The position numbers and the translations under genes are program-made. 58,000 bases of DNA from Adiantum capillus-veneris (Eukaryota; Streptophyta; Polypodiopsida; Polypodiales; Pteridaceae): the NCBI GenBank assembly GCA_014529385.2, contig CM043945.1:146179741-146237740 (forward strand). The letters run 5' to 3'. The stretch's first letter is position 1; every line of letters begins with the position of its first letter. Under the pieces are notes generated by a model. That model was not told where the DNA came from. It did no database searches and saw nothing but the letters and a program-made list of their open reading frames with translations. Shown in pieces: positions 24,093-35,120 of this stretch.

Positions 24093-24529
24093 CGCACACA
24101 CACATACATAAACAAAGAATGCACACACACATTGAGAGAGGAAAAGAGAGAGAGAGCATGCATAAACAAAAAACGCACGCATTGAGAGAGGAAAAGAGAG
24201 AGAGAACATGCATAAACAAAAAACGCACACATTGAGAGAGGAAAAGAGAGAGAAAACATGCATATGATCCAAAAAAACGCACACACATTGAGAGAGAAAG
24301 AGAGAGAAACTAATTTAACGTCGTAGGAAACTAATTAAAATTAAAAGACCTAAAGATCTAGCCGACGAGGAGTTGAACTCAAGACCTATTATTCAAGAGG
24401 GAAATGGCATAATCAATCTATCATACTTGGCATGGGTGATAGAAAGGTTATACCATTTATCTCTTTTTATTGGCACACACATCCACACACGCGCACACAC
24501 ACAAGAAGAAGAGAGTTATAACGTCGTAG

Positions 24530-25370
24530 GAAACTATCTTAAAAGACGTTAAAGATTAGGTTAGATGTAGACTTACGTTAAATTAGATTTAGGTTTATTT
24601 AAGTTAAATTAGATTAGATTTAGGTTTATTTTTAACTAGATTTACGTTTATTTACGTTAGATTTAGATTTACGCTATATTAGATTAGATTTAGGTCTCCA
24701 TAGACTGCGATGCCTGCATGAAGCGGGTGAAGAAAGCCCTCAATGGAATATAGGGTATTGCTGCCTTCACTCATGGTGGGCTCCGTTGATCCAAAAGTAC
24801 TGGTGAAATGTCTTGAGAAGATAGGGAAGAAGGTGGATCTTTAGGGCGGCAAGAGTCACTACATCCCCGACACAATGACCATCTAGACAACCTCTAGTCA
24901 TTCAACAGCAACTTCAAAGTTAGTAACAAGAGCAAGAACGGTCTAAAGGGCCAATTGCTGTCGTCAGATGTGGATCGAGATGAGGCAGCGTCACCGCCGG
25001 AAGTTAACTCTCACATCTTTAGTGATGAGAATGCCAACTCTTGCCGAGTTATGTGAAAAATTATGTGTTAAATGAGTTTTAAGGTTCTTATAATCCCTAT
25101 TAGTTTAGTTCTTTGTTTTTAATATAACATAATTTACGTTAGATTTAGATTTATGTTATATTAGATTAGACTTAGGTTTATTTAGGTTTACCCCCCCCCC
25201 CACACACACACACACAAGAAGAAGAGAGTTTTAACGTCGTAGGAAACTATCCCAAAAGACGTTAAAGATTAGGTTAGATGTAGAATTACGTTAAATTAGA
25301 TTTAGGTTTATTTTTAGTTAGATTTACGTTTATTTAGATTTACGCTTATTTACGTTAGATCGAGTCCACG
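24530..25370 (+). repeat. Degenerate TTAGATTTAGGTTTA repeats in CACTA-1
   Basis: Short units of the type ttagattagatttaggtttattta occur at 24,560-24,693 and 25,120-25,370, on either side of the HMA fragment. The blocks before them, 'agagttataacgtcgtaggaaactat' at 24,512-24,537 and 'agagttttaacgtcgtaggaaactat' at 25,224-25,249, are a near-identical direct repeat. The whole leader segment is therefore duplicated around the captured fragment. Confidence 0.7.
24694..25060 (+). pseudogene. Captured HMA (heavy-metal-associated) domain gene fragment
   Basis: The fragment encodes VSIDCDACMKRVKKALNGI from 24,694, which is the start of a plant HMA domain with the copper/metal-binding C-x2-C pair (C-D-A-C). 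After a deletion and frameshift, 24,785-24,838 encodes VDPKVLVKCLEKIGKKVDL, the last strand and helix of the same fold. This corresponds to the HIPP (HMA isoprenylated plant protein) group. A TAG replaces the Trp expected next. A polar Asn/Ser/Lys-rich tail may follow to about 25,060. It sits between duplicated CACTA leader sequences, so I infer transduplication of a host gene piece. No promoter or isoprenylation motif is present. Confidence 0.7.
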
Positions 25371-25587
25371 CAAGAATTACTTATGGTTTAGGGTTTAGAG
25401 TTAGACGAACAGTGAAAAGATATACTGTGAAAAGATGTTAAGATGTTGTGAAGTGCTACAGCTAGAGAAGAGGCAAAGGGGTTTTGTCCACTACATGCAG
25501 TATCATATAGACGTGGGTGTGTAGATTTCTTGTACCCACAAATATAGGTATTGACCAATAAAGACGAGATTATAACCCGGTGGTTCT

Positions 25588-25625
25588 GATCTCCGTGCAC
25601 CTCTAGACCGAGGTGTGCGGGGATT
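25588..25625 (+). promoter_or_regulatory. Conserved stem-loop, CACTA-1 copy
   Basis: Arms GATCTCCGTGCACCTC and GAGGTGTGCGGGGATT surround the loop TAGACC. All 16 positions pair as RNA if G-U is allowed. It lies 162 bp before the TNP2 ATG, with a GA microsatellite in between. Confidence 0.7.
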
Positions 25626-25649
25626 GGACATGACTAGAGAATGTGAGGT

Positions 25650-25721
<72 letters not shown>
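25650..25721. repeat. (GA)n microsatellite, about 35 units
   Basis: Pure GA tract in the leader of the CACTA-1 TNP2 gene. Confidence 0.98.
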
Positions 25722-25725
<4 letters not shown>

Positions 25726-25787
25726 GACGAAGAATGCCGATAGAATATTAAATTTGTTGTCCAGGTTATAAGATTTTTATCCTCATT

Positions 25788-28700
25788 ATGAGTAGTGACG
25801 AGGATGTGGGACCGTCCAACCGAAACACCTATCTCTCAACGAGGTTCTTATGTCCTTGGAATCAATGCAAGCATGCTGTGCGACAGACAAGACGTGTTTC
25901 TTTGCAGCACGTTCGCGAATTTGGCGAGTTCGATCCATCTATTATAGATCGAGTTGTTGCCAATTATAACTCGTCGGACTCTGACGCTGGCCAACAAGCA
26001 GCAATCTTGCAACCCAATAGACATGTTCGCAGGCGCTTTGGTCAAGCAGCATATGTGAGGCCACAAGATGTAGCCTCTGACAGCTCGGGGGATGATCATG
26101 CAGAGCACATTCCCAACGAGGCAATGTTTGAGCCCGAGATTGATGAAATGATCGAGACGATCATGGATTCAGAAAGGCTTATCTATGATGATATGAAAAG
26201 TGAAGCCGATACGCCATTGTATAATGGAGCACGTATGTCTAGATTGAAAACACTCCTGGTTCTTCTCAACATGCAGGCAAAGTTTGGATGGAGTGACACT
26301 AGCGTCACAACGCTTTTCAGGTGATCTATTACAATTAGTTTACTTTAATAAAACTCTAAATGTATAATGATCTGATAGATTTTTACACGACTGTATCGTA
26401 TTTTTATGTTGTGTAGATTGCTGAAAGAGCACATACTACCAGCTGGCAATGTGATGCCAGATTCCCGAGATGAAGCAAGAAATATTTTGCGAAACTTGGG
26501 GATGGATTACAATTCTATCCACGCTTGTCCTAATGACTGCATTCTTTTCAGAGGGGAATACATAGACATGGAGAAGTGTCCGAAATGTGATTCCGAAAGA
26601 TATCGAGTAGATCTCCACGGGACAAAAATTCCACAAAAGGTTTTGCGACATTTTCCTCTGCTTCCTCGCATCAAGCATTTCTTCGAATGTAAGTCCATGG
26701 CCGCCCTAGCATCATGGCATGAGGAGAATAAATCTTCGGATGGTGTGGTACGAATTCCTGCAGATTGCGCAGCCTGGAAACATATAGATGGAACATGGTC
26801 GGATTTTGCCAGGGAAGCTCGAAATTTGCGCTTAGGCCTGGCTATGGATGGCGTAAATCCATTTGGTCAAAGATCAACATCTTACAATGTATGGCCCGTT
26901 GTCATCGTCAACTACAACATTCCCCCGTGGTTGACTACAAAGAAGGGGCACCTATGGCTAAGCTTGATTGTGCCAGGGCGATATAAAGTGGGGAATATGG
27001 ATGTGTATCTTTGTCCACTATTGGAAGAGCTACAACAATTGTGGATTGGCATAGAGGTGGTGGATATGAGCCGACACACAGGACGACGGACTGCTTTGAT
27101 CAGAGGCATTCTAATGTGGACCATGCATGACTATCCCGGGCTAACAGAATGCTCAGGTGATCTATTGACACTCCTCACTCAGACACTGTAAATCTTGTTT
27201 TTTTCCATAGTTGATCTATTATCATGTGTATACATGCAGGGCTTCAAACAAGTGGATACAGAGCATGTGTCACATGTGGACCTAGACTGAATGCACGTAG
27301 GGCACCCTCACTGAAGAAGCAAATCTACGAAGGTCATCAAGCGTATCTTCCAGAGAATCATGTGTTACGCGACGGCTTTTTGGGAAGAGAGCCACCAAGG
27401 ATGTCTGCATAAGCATGGTTAGAGCAGAAGGAGATGTGCGATGACGGATTGCCTCCAGGAATGAAGAGACTATCTCTATGGTACGAGTTACCATACTGGC
27501 CCCAACTCATGATCAATCACTTGCTCGATCCAATGCACATATTCAAGAATGTGGGTAATCTACTATGGGACCATCTGACCGGCAAGAAAGATACTTTTGG
27601 AGCCAGAGTTGACCTTAGAAATGTGGATCGTATGGAGCAATATTGGCCGCAAACAGCGTCTGATGGATCGATAAAACTCCCTAAAGCACCATGGATTTTC
27701 ACAGGAGCCCAAGAACGCAAAGTAAAAGAGACCATTCGATCTTTGCGGACCCCCACTGGCGTAATGCACTCGCTCCGAACGTGTTTTACTAAAGAAGGAA
27801 AGCTTACCGGTTTGAAGTCACACGATTGGCATAAAATGTGTCAGGTACGTTCATAGTGGACTTTAATATCATTGCATAAAATGTGGACTTTAATATCATT
27901 GTTGCACATACTTTACAGTTTATTTTACCGGTTGCCATTGAGGGATGTTTGTCTCTCGACATCCGTAACACAATCTACAAACTTGCAAAGCTGGTGCAAT
28001 GGATCTCACAAAAGGAGATCAATGTAGACTCCATACCATTCGCCAAACTAAATGCTGCGGAGGTGGAAATAGCTATTAAAGTTGATGAGGTGGAAATAGC
28101 TGGCACAGTTCATTCCAGATGGATGTTCTTCTTAGAACGTTTCATGAAAACGCTTAAGGGATATGTGCGTCAAAAGGCACGTCCGGAGGGTAGCATGGCA
28201 GAAGGTTGGTTGGTATCAGAGTCCCTAGTGTACATTGGAGAGTGGCTAGACGGATTTGATAAAGCCCGGGACACGCTATGGCGAACCATAGATGATGAGC
28301 GCATATCTGGGATTGTCATGTGCAATCTCGGTGTTGAGAAGAAGATGACGAAAGATCTAGAGGCTAAAATCAACCGATTTTGCATGCTTCACAATCCAGT
28401 GATGCAAAAGTGGATTTCACAATATGAGGATGCAAAGCAAGAGCGACAAAGGGCACGAATCGAGTGGAGACGGGGAAGACGACCACCGATGCACTATCCA
28501 GCGGTTCTGGAGAGCCTACCAACCTTCATGAGCTTAAGAATATGGTTGCACAACCAATTGAAAAGCGCACAACAATGCGGTGACGAAGTGACTGAGGAAG
28601 AGTGGGAGTACTCTCGGGGTTGCGCGACCAAGGTAAGTTTGCAATGTATGGCTAGCAAGTGACTTTATTTATAAACGTTTGAACGGCCACTCATAATCTT

Positions 28701-29465
28701 TGTTCGTTGTAGTATAAGTCATACACAACAGCATGGTGTAAAGGTCGACATTTTAGGGTGGAACGAATCAACAAAAAGCGTTTTACTCAAGATTGTGGAA
28801 TCATGGCAAAATTTGAACAGTCTAGTCGACGACGTTCCTCTGATGCAGATCCTGTGGTGGCGGAAATCACTTACTTCGGCACGCTGCAAGAGATTTTGAG
28901 GATCGATTACAGAGGATTTTTTGTCGACTTGTTCGACGTGCAATGGTTCAAGATAATCATGGAGGGTCGCAACTCTACTGTGCGTAGAGGAGAGTCTGGT
29001 TTTCTTGAGGTGGATTCTACTAAGAAATGGACTGACCTAAGAGACACTTTCGTACTACCCGAGCATTGTGAACAAGTAAGTATGTAAATAGTTAATATCC
29101 CCCTTTTACAAGTTATGTGCTTGAAAGCTCTCATGTAAGTTATGTGGCTCTGGCAGGTAATATTTCATCCTACAAAGTCTACATCAAACTGGTGGTACGT
29201 CATAGAGGTAGCCCCTCGTAGTGCAAGGACGTATGAAGGCTACCATGTGCCAATCACAACGGCATCAATGGAGGAGATCAGAGAAGATGCTCAATCAGAA
29301 GCCGCTGCGGTGGTGCCAGACGAGCATCAAGATGCTACTACTCTATATGGGGTGCATGGAGAGGATCCACAAAATGAAACAGAGGATATGTGTTTAAACG
29401 GAGAGCTCTATATAGATATAGGAAGTTATGCTGAGTTATGTGAGGATGAGAGAGAGATCTCTTAA
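25788..29465 (+). CDS. TNP2-type CACTA transposase, six exons, one nonsense codon
   Basis: This is the DNA transposase (Transposase_21 family) that would excise and insert CACTA elements in the nucleus. Exons inferred from GT..AG sites and frame continuity are 25,788-26,320, 26,417-27,156, 27,240-27,844, 27,919-28,632, 28,713-29,075 and 29,157-29,465, giving 1,087 codons in phase. The N-terminus has a Cys/His-rich transposase-associated region (FLCPWNQCKHAV). Family blocks follow: 'ACPNDCILFRGEY' and CPKC (exon 2), 'MDGVNPFG' and 'MWTMHDYPG' (exon 2), 'GYRACVTCGP' (exon 3), 'LLDPMHIFKNVG' (exon 3), 'GLKSHDWHKMCQ|FILPVAI' (exon 3/4) and 'HSRWMFFLERFMKTLKG' (exon 4). The C-terminus is acidic. 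A TAA at 27,410-27,412 in exon 3 is the only break found; if real, no full-length transposase is made. The exon 4 repeat 'VEIAIKVDEVEIAG' suggests a small internal duplication. Confidence 0.88.
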
Positions 29466-29737
29466 AGCCACAAATATTGTATTTGAACAATTTTGCTCCG
29501 TGTTGTAAAAGCTCTGGCTCTCTAAGTACCTTCCATGGTGTATAATGCTCTTTTCTACTCGCGCTCACATCTTTTGATTGAAAATTCTGAGTTTTCCACT
29601 TGCCTCCTCTATCACTCAATTCATTGCGTCATTGTATTTATATGCGTCATTACGTCATTGTATTTAATGGTCTTTGCGTCATTGTCTACTCTATTCATTC
29701 AATATTAAGTTTAAATATTTGTGTGTTTAATGCAGGT

Positions 29738-31047
29738 ATGGATGATGAGGAGTTTCTTTCTTCTTTATCACCGCAGCAGAGACAATGGTACGTGGAGCGT
29801 CATCGCTCTGGCGCATCATCGCGCGTTCCTAGTCCATCCGCATCTCCCTCTCTTTCGGAGCATTCGGTGCGCTGCGAAGCTTCGGCGTCGACGAGACAAG
29901 CTTCACACTCGTCTAGACACCGGCGCTCTAGTGGTGGCGGTGGCGGTTGTTGTGGGGATTCCGCCACCGATGCCTCCACACCGCCTCGTGTTCGACGAGG
30001 CTCTTTACCCTCCCCTTCTTTGCCCGCCCCCACACCAGCCACAACATCGCCATCTACGCCAGGTTTTGCATGGCTAACTGTTCCTAGAAGCTACACACCT
30101 CTACCTACTCCGCCAGGAGCCACCCCACTCGACACTCCTCGTTTCGGGGCCCAGACGCCGGTGGAGACACCTGACGTCCGTACCCCCATCGACACGTCGC
30201 TAGAGACCCCTGCCGGGACACCCAGGTTCACGCATCACCGGCCAGAGGGCTTGTCTTACTCCGTCGACTTCAGCGGCGGCATCATCATGGATGATGACGG
30301 CAAGAAGGTACTCTCGCGCATGCGTGGTCTTTGCTCTCAGCTGTTTAGTCACTACATACTAAACAAATGGAGTGAAGTACCAAGTGATTTAAAAAACAGA
30401 GTCATCAGCATACTTCATGATGAGTTTCCCGTTCCAACACGGGATCAACGCTTCAATGAAGACGTGATGAAGATTCAAATGTGTGAATACTGCAAATACA
30501 AGCGTTCCGAAGTGCAAAAAGCAATCAAGAATGGGTGGAACAGGCGAGATTGGCTGGCCAAAGAAGATTGGAAGAATGCGAAGAAAGCAGCGCGCGAGAA
30601 TCCCGACAAGTGGAAGCAACGAAAGGATGCAGCCAGAGCGTGAGTAGAGGCAGGGAGCTCGCACCACTTGGGGAGCGGTGGATGGGCATCATTTGAGGCC
30701 GATTTTGTAAGTGTTTTCACCTTGCTCTTTATGTTCGATAGTTTAGGGTTTATGAGTTTTTTAATTCTAACATAATGAAATCTTTGTATGTTTTGACAGT
30801 GGTCGATGACAGGACGTGATCCCACACCGTACGAGCGCGAGTACGCAGGCAGGAAGGGCTTAAACGCCCTGATGGACATTCTCAGTTCTCGCGGCGGCAT
30901 GGTTAGTATTAGGGTTTACTCTTTTCTATTTTTTGTATTGTTTTATAAATGTCGTTATATGTTTATACTTACTGAAAGCTGTCTTATTGTCTTTTTTTGC
31001 AGAATCCGACAGATACGCCACTTGGACGCGATGAGACATTTGACTAG
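29738..31047 (+). CDS. TNPA-like second CACTA gene (Transposase_24 type), three exons
   Basis: CACTA elements carry a second gene whose product, in En/Spm, binds subterminal repeats and assists transposition. The start at 29,738 (MDDEEFLSSLSPQQRQWYVE) follows a plausible 3' splice site (tttaatgcag), so a leader intron is likely. Exons are 29,738-30,706, 30,800-30,901 and 31,003-31,047, 371 codons in phase. The first third is Ser/Pro/Thr-rich with TP repeats. The conserved core is at about residues 190-300 (LFSHYILNKWSEVPSDLKN, then MCEYCKYKRSEVQKAIKNGW) and the end is 'TPYEREYAGRKGLNALMD'. A TGA at 30,641-30,643 (codon 302) interrupts exon 1, but clear coding continues in frame after it. It is transcribed in tandem with TNP2, 272 bp downstream. 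Confidence 0.8.
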
Positions 31048-31394
31048 ACGACGTCAGTTTAGCCGTAGCTAGATAGCATTAGTTTAGGGTTTCTCATAGC
31101 TTATGTATCATGAGATGGATTTTATACGTCTTTTTGAACCATGTATATTATTACATTTGTCACCGTAGTTCCTTTTGACAATCAATTCTTTATGCCTATG
31201 ATGTCGTACAATTGTCATTATTACATTTGCCAATCAATTCATTTTACCTATGATGTGTACAATTGTCAATTTTGCAAACAATGCGTCTTGTGGGTGACTA
31301 TTTTGGGTCTATTATCTACCCTTGCACTTTTTTTTAAAAGTGAATCAAGTACAATATGGTTGATGGGTGGCAGGGCATTCAATGCCTTGTCACC

Positions 31395-31680
31395 AAAAAA
31401 AAAATCTCTCGGGCGTCGCTATAATCGTCGCTATTTATGGCTCTGTAGCGTCGCTATGAGCGTCGCTATAGTCTTCTGTGTAAACGTCGCTATAACCGTC
31501 GCTATAGGCGTCACTATACGCATTGCTATATAGCGACGCTCATAGCGACGCATATAGCGACGCCTATAGTGACGGTTATAGCGACGCTCTCGTAGCGACG
31601 CTATTAGCGATGGTTTTAGCGACGTCGGGGGTTATAAAAACCCAGTGTATTTCCGTCGCTAACAGCGTCACAAGAGCACA
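31395..31680 (+). repeat. CACTA-1 right subterminal repeats
   Basis: More than fifteen copies of GCGTCGCTA or TAGCGACGC. They run mostly in one orientation up to about 31,525 and mostly in the other after it, so the block is a large imperfect palindrome next to the right terminus. Confidence 0.85.
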
Positions 31681-31695
31681 CAACCTCTTGTAGTG

Positions 31696-31698
31696 CCC
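31696..31698. other. Target-site duplication CCC (right of CACTA-1)
   Basis: Immediately follows CCTCTTGTAGTG and matches 23,586-23,588. Confidence 0.85.
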
Positions 31699-31818
31699 AT
31701 CCAATCTGTCCTTGGCAGCAAACATCTTGAACGCATTTGTGTTCTGCCAGCCATGGCAAATGCCTACATTTGATGTGAAAACTGCCCAAAAAGAGGAGAA
31801 ACAAAGTGGAAACAACAC
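31699..31818 (-). pseudogene. Ty1/copia gag, N-terminal portion
   Basis: The minus-strand frame from an ATG at 31,818 encodes about 40 residues ending NAFKMFAAKDRLDG at the CACTA-1 junction, matching the 'F.KLDG.NY' motif that opens copia gag. The codon at the junction is GGG, formed by the CCC duplication. The matching continuation (NYPM...) begins across the transposon at about 23,580, so CACTA-1 interrupted an already established gag frame. Confidence 0.8.
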
Positions 31819-32707
31819 GTGCTATATAGCACAAACTGCAGAAGATTGTAAGGGACCTGTTATGCAAAAAATGGCACTAACAAAAAAATTGCTCAAAATG
31901 ACAAAATAGCTTGCACAATACTGTCTGTAGTGGAAATGGAGGCCGAAATGAGCCCGAATAAAAAATCTATACAGACTAAGCTCTTTAACACTAATCCTAT
32001 AAAAAATTAGCCAATTTTGTGGATTTTCAAGACTTTTGTAAAAAAAAAATCAACACTACGTTAGTTATCTAAATAGAAAATGGTTTCAAGGAATTATGAC
32101 CAACACTCAATATAAGTTGATAAAAAATAGTACGGATCTTATGAAGATCTAAATGTGTCATGCCATTGCCATCTTCCACAACTAATTTGTGCAGATTGAC
32201 ATTGTTTTTATTTTCTTTTGAAAGTAAATCAAATCATTGTTAAGCTGACCAAAACTTCTTTGAAAAAATCCTCAATAGGTATATGATAAATGTACAAAAT
32301 TTTTTTAACCCATATACAAAAGCTGCCGACATTTTTTACTTCTCCAAGTTAAGTAGCGAAGTACAGTTTTATGTAAAATTTACTAATTTTAGAGAAGTAA
32401 TTTTTTTATTTTTGAGCTTTTCATGTAAATTGTGTATTTAGAAACTTTTTTCATATCTTAAACCCATAGTTAAGAAGTCTCATGAAATGTTTATGTCATA
32501 TACAAAAGTTATGTTTCATTTACTAGAATCCTCATGTGAGTCATTTTTGTGGTTTCAGCCAGTTTTGTGGCTCATTACAAGTCTAGTGTTAAGCCCTCCA
32601 AAAAAAAAATTTGACCTGCGAATGCTCGTTAAAGGTCACAAAAACCAAAAAAAGTGAGAAGATGTGTGGTGGAGCTACCGGCGACTAAGCCCGGGAGGAC
32701 GCAACCT
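31819..32707 (-). other. Copia untranslated leader
   Basis: No open frame or domain was recognised between the gag start and the primer site. The sequence is AT-rich. Its length and position fit a retrotransposon leader. Confidence 0.5.
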
Positions 32708-32719
32708 GCTCTGATACCA
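32708..32719 (-). other. Copia primer-binding site (initiator tRNA-Met type)
   Basis: The plus strand reads gctctgatacca; its complement TGGTATCAGAGC is the standard plant copia site for the 3' end of initiator tRNA-Met. It lies two bases inside the LTR. Confidence 0.9.
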
Positions 32720-32721
32720 AT

Positions 32722-32915
32722 TGTTGGAGAAGACGAAAGAAGTTCAAGGCACACAACCGAGAGTGTAATACTTAGTGTGCAATGGAAAGATAGATAGCCC
32801 TAGAATGATGGGCGTATATACAATACATGGGAGAAAAACCTCATAAAGAGGAAAAAAATGCCCCGAGAGTCCTAACTGTGTTCACACACATCACTACCAC
32901 ATGTATATGGTAACA
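32722..32915 (-). repeat. Ty1/copia 5' LTR, 194 bp
   Basis: On the plus strand it begins TGTTGGAGAAGAC and ends TATGGTAACA, so it has TG..CA ends in both orientations. It abuts the primer site. The outer 70 bp recur at 610-680. The flanking sequence after 32,915 is GTCTT; the other flank is lost. Confidence 0.85.
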
Positions 32916-33311
32916 GTCTTTTGCACTTTAAATTGTCAAGGTAAGGTACATTCAAACTCTATTGTTTTTTTTTTTGTGCATTTTTTCAAAATCAAATTGA
33001 TGTTTGTTTTATGCAGGTAAAAAATAAAGGTGTTCATTTGAGCCACCCAAAATTGGGGGACCCAAATGAGCACCTTTATTTTGAAATAGGTGCATAGCGA
33101 TAATATCCGCGATAATAGACACAAAAATATGTGCGATATCAATATTACCATGCATATTATTGACAAACAATTGCCGTGTCTATTGCCGCTTTTATTAACG
33201 CCAACGCAATTTTTTCTCTCTCTCTTTTCATTTCTTATTCCACGATAATAGGGGCGGTTCTCAATTTTCCTCATATAATGTATGAGCAGTACAACAAGAT
33301 GTATCCTAGGT
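32916..33311. other. Possible decayed CACTA end; no gene
   Basis: Motifs such as 'ccgcgataatag', 'attgccg' and 'attaccatg' at 33,095-33,250 resemble the CGGTAAT/ATTACCGC subterminal motif of CACTA-2, hinting at a remnant. No terminus was found. Confidence 0.35.
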
Positions 33312-33517
33312 AACTAGAAAATAGTAAGATAATTAATGACTCAAACAGATAATAACACCCAAAATGGATTTGTGAAGCTAACAATGTTTGACCATTTGAC
33401 ATGGCTAATGAAGGTGACATAAGAAGGTTGAATATTGTTGAAAGGAGGCTGAATGTGGATTGGCCGGAATGACAATACAAACGATAATTGCTTTATTATT
33501 AAGATGGTTCATGATGG
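33312..33517 (+). repeat. Copy of the WD40 gene 5' region (truncated duplicate)
   Basis: Roughly 80% similar by eye to 46,522-46,722, with the same ordered blocks 'gactcaaa.agataataa', 'aaatggatttgtgaagctaaca', 'tttgaccatttgacat' and 'ggaatgacaa', ending in 'taaagatggctca' at the gene and 'ttaagatggttca' here. Similarity stops a few codons after the ATG-equivalent, so the coding part of the WD40 gene is not present. Confidence 0.7.
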
Positions 33518-33811
33518 CATAGCTCTAGGAGAGAGCAAATGTTTAGTTTCATTTTAGGCAACCAGTGCACTTAAAGAAAAGAAATATGTCGCTAAGAACT
33601 AATTGTGCTCTTCCCAAAGTATTTTCTTTCTACAAGGAACTCAATATGTTAGATCTTAGTATTTATCCTTTTTCCATTGTATAAATCCTTTTTCTTAGCA
33701 TATATATAAGGGGTCACAAAACAGATGTATTCCAATTAGTATCCTTAATATGGGTAATTTGTGTAGTTATCAATGGCTGATAACATGTGAGCATACATAC
33801 CCTAGATGTAT
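33518..33811. other. No gene seen
   Basis: Unassigned sequence between the duplicated 5' region and CACTA-B. It may be the original host DNA between the two copies. Confidence 0.4.
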
Positions 33812-34289
33812 CACTATAACACATCCCGTAAAAATAAGCACAAATATTGACAAGACAAAGCTTATTTTAAAATTAGAATGGCATGGAATAAGCATTGTAC
33901 TAAACATTGGTATCATAGCGTCAGTATATGTACCGGTAGGTACCGTCGGAATACATGTTGTTAAATGCGTCGAAGTACACGTTATTTGCGTTGGAATAAA
34001 CGCAGTTATCTAAGCCAAAAATGTTTTTATATACCGACGCTTATTCCGAGGCCCATACCAGTGCGTGTACCGAACTTTGTTCTGACAACCAAACTTGCAA
34101 AAAAAAAAATGGGCAGAGAGAGCTCGGAACTGATGGTGCATGTACTGCATCAACAATAGAAAACAACCCTCTCTGCCCAAAGGAAGAGTGCACAAGCAAC
34201 CGCACTCCACCTACAAGTTGACGCGAAAGAGCAAGTGTACACAGATTAGTAAAAATGTGAAAAGAAAAAAATCACAAAATCAAAAGCTT

Positions 34290-34740
34290 AATCATGACAA
34301 GTTCTCAAAAGCATAACCATAACGGCGACTCCCAAACCGTGGGCACAACAGTATAAAGATTTTATAGCCATAATTAAAACATGATTCGAAAACTGCAAAA
34401 CCATAAACATAACCCACTTCCCAGACCATAAACATTACCATTACTTGCTTGTCATACCATAACCACAACAACCATACCATCATTGCAAAACCATAACCAT
34501 AACCATAACCATAATCTGATTGCCAAACCATAACCATCACATTGTTGCCATACCATCACTGAAAACCATAACCATAACTTGATTGCCAAACCTCAACCAT
34601 ACAATCATTGCAAAACCATAACCATAACTTGATTGCCAAACCATGACCAAAACCTCTATACCATACCACAACCGTAACCTATGTGCCATACCATAATTGC
34701 GAAACAAATCATGATCTCAAACGGAATACAAAACCATAAA
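34290..34740 (-). repeat. CCATAAC-rich tandem array
   Basis: Degenerate units of 'aaaccataaccataacttgattgcca' (about 25-60 bp) are repeated over 450 bp within CACTA-B. Confidence 0.8.
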
Positions 34741-34829
34741 CGTAATCACTACAAAATTGTACATGCAAACAATCACTAAGTAATACTATATCAAGAAGAC
34801 CCTCATGGTAATGCCTCGCAGTCAACGTC

Positions 34830-35120
34830 CTCCTCCTGCAGCAGTAGCTGGGTCAAAAAAGGGCCACAAGTCCATGCTTGTACCCATACTTCTCCTCTCG
34901 GTGTGTCGAAAGGCGCTTCACAGCAACATCTTCCAAAATTATGGTTTAATCATGAGATAAATCTTCAAATAACATATATATTTTCAACAATGCAAAGCAT
35001 ACCTATAATACTTACAAACTCATATCGAAGTGTATCGTAGCCTCTAATCCCAAGATGTGATGCTCCAACAGACTCCAAACGTGCTCTGTCTGCATCTCTC
35101 TACTTCTGAAATGTGTCAGA
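34830..35120 (-). pseudogene. TNPA-like gene C-terminal remnant in CACTA-B
   Basis: The minus strand encodes a 'RARLESVGASHLGIRGYDTLRYEF' type block (35,030-35,100) and, after a likely intron, 'KRLSTHREEKYGYKHGLVALF' (34,870-34,930). Both are typical of the C-terminal part of plant second-gene (Transposase_24) proteins. It joins directly to the TNP2 remnant upstream. Confidence 0.65.

Larger units (their letters stand above)
23589..31695 (+). mobile_element. CACTA-1: near-complete CACTA transposon, 8,107 bp
   Basis: The inverted termini CACTACAAGAGG (23,589) and CCTCTTGTAGTG (ending 31,695) are perfect over 12 bp. They are flanked by CCC on both sides, inside a copia gag frame that continues across the insertion. 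Subterminal arrays of TAGCGACG lie at both ends. In order it holds microsatellites (23,826-24,090), a captured HMA fragment (24,694-25,060), a leader stem-loop (25,588), the six-exon TNP2 gene (25,788-29,465) and a three-exon TNPA-like gene (29,738-31,047), both on the plus strand. Each gene has one premature stop, so it is the least decayed transposon in the window. Confidence 0.95.
22881..32915 (-). mobile_element. Ty1/copia element (gag plus 5' LTR), split by CACTA-1
   Basis: On the minus strand the 5' LTR (32,722-32,915) is followed by an iMet-type primer site (32,708-32,719), an untranslated leader of roughly 0.9 kb, the gag start (31,699-31,818) and, beyond the inserted CACTA-1, the rest of gag (22,881-23,585). 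Gag ends abruptly against R2, so protease, integrase, RT and the 3' LTR are gone. The small LTR is of the same family as the fragment at 610-680. Confidence 0.85.

Noticed and set aside
29600-29737. Upstream extension of the TNPA-like gene start in CACTA-1
   Set aside because: The in-frame extension lies before a good 3' splice site, and the homologous proteins begin near the ATG at 29,738.
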